From assembly GCA_029880105.1 (NCBI GenBank), contig JAOUPA010000102.1:1-6816 (forward strand): DNA of 6,816 bases. The letters are read 5' to 3'. Each line of letters begins with the position of its first letter. The stretch's first letter is position 1. The stretch comes from Gammaproteobacteria bacterium. GTDB taxonomy: Bacteria > Pseudomonadota > Gammaproteobacteria > SZUA-229. Below, in pieces: positions 5,934 to 6,816 of this stretch. The notes below the pieces were generated by a model that was not told the DNA's origin, made no database searches, and saw nothing but the letters and a program-made list of their open reading frames with translations. The position numbers were made by a program, and so were the translations under genes.

Positions 5934-6095
5934 GGTCATATCAAAATCATCTTTACCCACGCCGCAGTCGGGGCAAATCCAGTCAACGGGGACATCCTGC
6001 CAACGGGTTCCGGGTGCCAGTCCGTGATCGGCATCGCCTAGCTCTTCGTTATAGATATAACCGCAGACCGTACATAACCAGGTCTTGTAACTCAT
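5925..6095 (-). CDS. Rubredoxin
   Basis: This short gene encodes a 56-residue rubredoxin, a one-iron electron carrier of the cytoplasm. The iron site is four cysteines in two knuckles: C8-TV-C11-GYIY and C41-PD-C44-GVGKDDF. The aromatic core residues W6, Y13, W32, W39 and F51 and the loop GLAPGTRWQDVP are all standard, and the length is that of a single-domain rubredoxin. The start ATG at 6095 is supported by a near-perfect ribosome site. It reads into the dehydrogenase after 11 bases and is divergent from thiD. A rubredoxin next to thiD (often with thiE and hemL) is, from memory, a recurrent arrangement in proteobacteria. The electron partner is not indicated. Confidence 0.97.
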   Translation of the reverse strand: MSYKTWLCTVCGYIYNEELGDADHGLAPGTRWQDVPVDWICPDCGVGKDDFDMTEI

Positions 6096-6100
6096 GTTTT

Positions 6101-6109
6101 ACCGCCTTA
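6101..6109 (-). promoter_or_regulatory. Strong ribosome binding site of rubredoxin
   Basis: TAAGGCGGT on the minus strand matches the anti-Shine-Dalgarno complement at eight of nine bases and ends 5 bases before the ATG at 6095. It is the best site in the window ahead of a confirmed gene, and it fixes the rubredoxin start. Confidence 0.7.
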
Positions 6110-6161
6110 GAGAAAAAATAAAATACATTGTACCTAATCAATAAAAAAAATATCCACATCC

Positions 6162-6175
6162 GGTACTACGGTGCC
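6162..6175 (+). other. Hairpin with UACG tetraloop upstream of thiD
   Basis: GGTAC (6162-6166) and GTGCC (6171-6175) pair as RNA over 5 bases (one G-U) around the loop TACG. With its closing C-G pair this is a member of the unusually stable cUNCGg tetraloops. The pairing is better on the plus strand than on the minus, pointing to a thiD-direction transcript, if transcription starts upstream of it. No U-run follows, so it is not a simple terminator. Confidence 0.3.
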
Positions 6176-6221
6176 TGAATTGGGACTTGCTTTGCATACT
6201 CACAGGCATAAACTTACTCAC

Positions 6222-6816
6222 ATGAGTGATACATCTTTACCTGTTATTTTGTGTTTTTCCGGCCTCGACCCTTCTGGTGGCGCAGGCATCCAGGCCGATA
6301 TTGAGGCCATCAGCAGTCACGGCGGCATGGCCGCCTCGATCATTACTGCGGCCACGGTTCAGGACACGCAAAACGTCATGTCCTTTTCGCCAATGCCGGC
6401 TGATCTTATTATCGAACAGGCACGCGCGATCCTCGAAGATATGCCTGTCAGCGTAATCAAAATTGGCATGGTCGGTAGCGCAGAAATTGCACGCGCCATT
6501 CATACCATACTCACCGATTACAATGATATCCCGGTGGTCTATGACCCGGTTTTCAGTACAGAACATAATGGCGCACTCAGCACCAGCGACCTGGTCGATA
6601 ATGTACGCGAATTACTCATACCTTTGACTACGGTTTTAACACCCAATATTTTTGAGGCACATACACTGATTCCAGGTTCTGATACTGCTGCAGGGGCCGC
6701 TATGGGCCTGCTGGAAAAAGGTTGTAAACATGTGCTGCTCACCGGCACACACGCTAAAACCAGCGATGTTGTGCACACGCTGTACGGCAATCACCGAGAA
6801 CTTGAACAATGGCATT
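6222..6816 (+). CDS. thiD: ThiD, hydroxymethylpyrimidine (phosphate) kinase, 3' end outside window
   Basis: The frame is open from ATG 6222 to the right edge (198 codons, incomplete). ThiD phosphorylates HMP and HMP-P to HMP-PP, the pyrimidine half of thiamin, in the cytoplasm. The N-terminus carries the family's ribokinase-fold motif SGLDPSGGAGIQADI (13-27), followed by the ITA-x-TVQDT-x-NV segment, KIGMVGS, VVYDPVF and LTPNIFEA, all in the order found in ThiD. The usual length is about 260 residues, so roughly 60 are missing beyond the edge; the C-terminal GTGC-type catalytic motif would be there. No Shine-Dalgarno precedes the ATG. The gene is divergent from rubredoxin; thiE would be a likely next gene, but that is outside the window. 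Confidence 0.93.
   Translation, partial: MSDTSLPVILCFSGLDPSGGAGIQADIEAISSHGGMAASIITAATVQDTQNVMSFSPMPADLIIEQARAILEDMPVSVIKIGMVGSAEIARAIHTILTDYNDIPVVYDPVFSTEHNGALSTSDLVDNVRELLIPLTTVLTPNIFEAHTLIPGSDTAAGAAMGLLEKGCKHVLLTGTHAKTSDVVHTLYGNHRELEQWH

Noticed and set aside
5844..6041. Plus-strand 65-residue open frame across rubredoxin
   Set aside because: It lies antisense to the rubredoxin and dehydrogenase genes, has no motif and no ribosome site.
6096..6221. TPP riboswitch in front of thiD
   Set aside because: The conserved CUGAGA and the pyrophosphate-helix consensus are absent and the gap is too short for a full aptamer plus expression platform.

Overview
The window looks like an ordinary chromosomal stretch from a gammaproteobacterium, probably a free-living environmental one. 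The evidence is a TolC-family outer-membrane channel, a divergent znuA / znuCB zinc-uptake locus whose proteins resemble the E. coli ones, a YjbQ of exactly the E. coli length, and a rubredoxin gene divergent from thiD. GC content is moderate and start codons are mixed (ATG, GTG). I see no mobile element, CRISPR array, tRNA or rRNA. Both ends cut through genes.

Layout. (1) 1-983, minus strand: the N-terminal 327 residues of a TolC-family efflux channel running off the left edge. (2) 984-1126: non-coding, with a TATAAT-like box and a dyad in front of tolC. (3) 1127-3047, minus strand: an exported 115-residue protein of unknown function, then znuC (GTG start) and znuB; znuC and znuB overlap by 8 bases. 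(4) 3048-3153: divergent control region. (5) 3154-4983, plus strand: znuA, then two tandem YjbQ/UPF0047 genes, the first with the family's signature residues and the second with most of them replaced. (6) 4954-6095, minus strand: a 56-residue rubredoxin followed 11 bases later by a D-2-hydroxyacid dehydrogenase, whose 3' end overlaps the second yjbQ-like gene tail to tail by 30 bases. (7) 6096-6221: divergent intergenic region with a UACG-loop hairpin. (8) 6222-6816, plus strand: the N-terminal part of thiD, running off the right edge.

How they fit together. ZnuA (periplasmic zinc binder), ZnuB (membrane channel) and ZnuC (ATPase) form one complete high-affinity zinc importer. The zur repressor gene often found in such loci is not here; an unknown secreted protein sits between znuA and znuC. 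A thiamin theme runs through the right half: YjbQ is the 'secondary thiamine-phosphate synthase' family and ThiD makes HMP-PP for the same condensation. No gene is longer than its family norm and no non-coding gap exceeds about 145 bases.

The best candidates for something new are the signature-depleted YjbQ paralogue, the unknown exported protein with its AT-rich composition, and a nested out-of-frame ORF with a consensus Shine-Dalgarno that ends exactly on the znuC start codon. I found no clear evidence of a wholly new multi-gene system.
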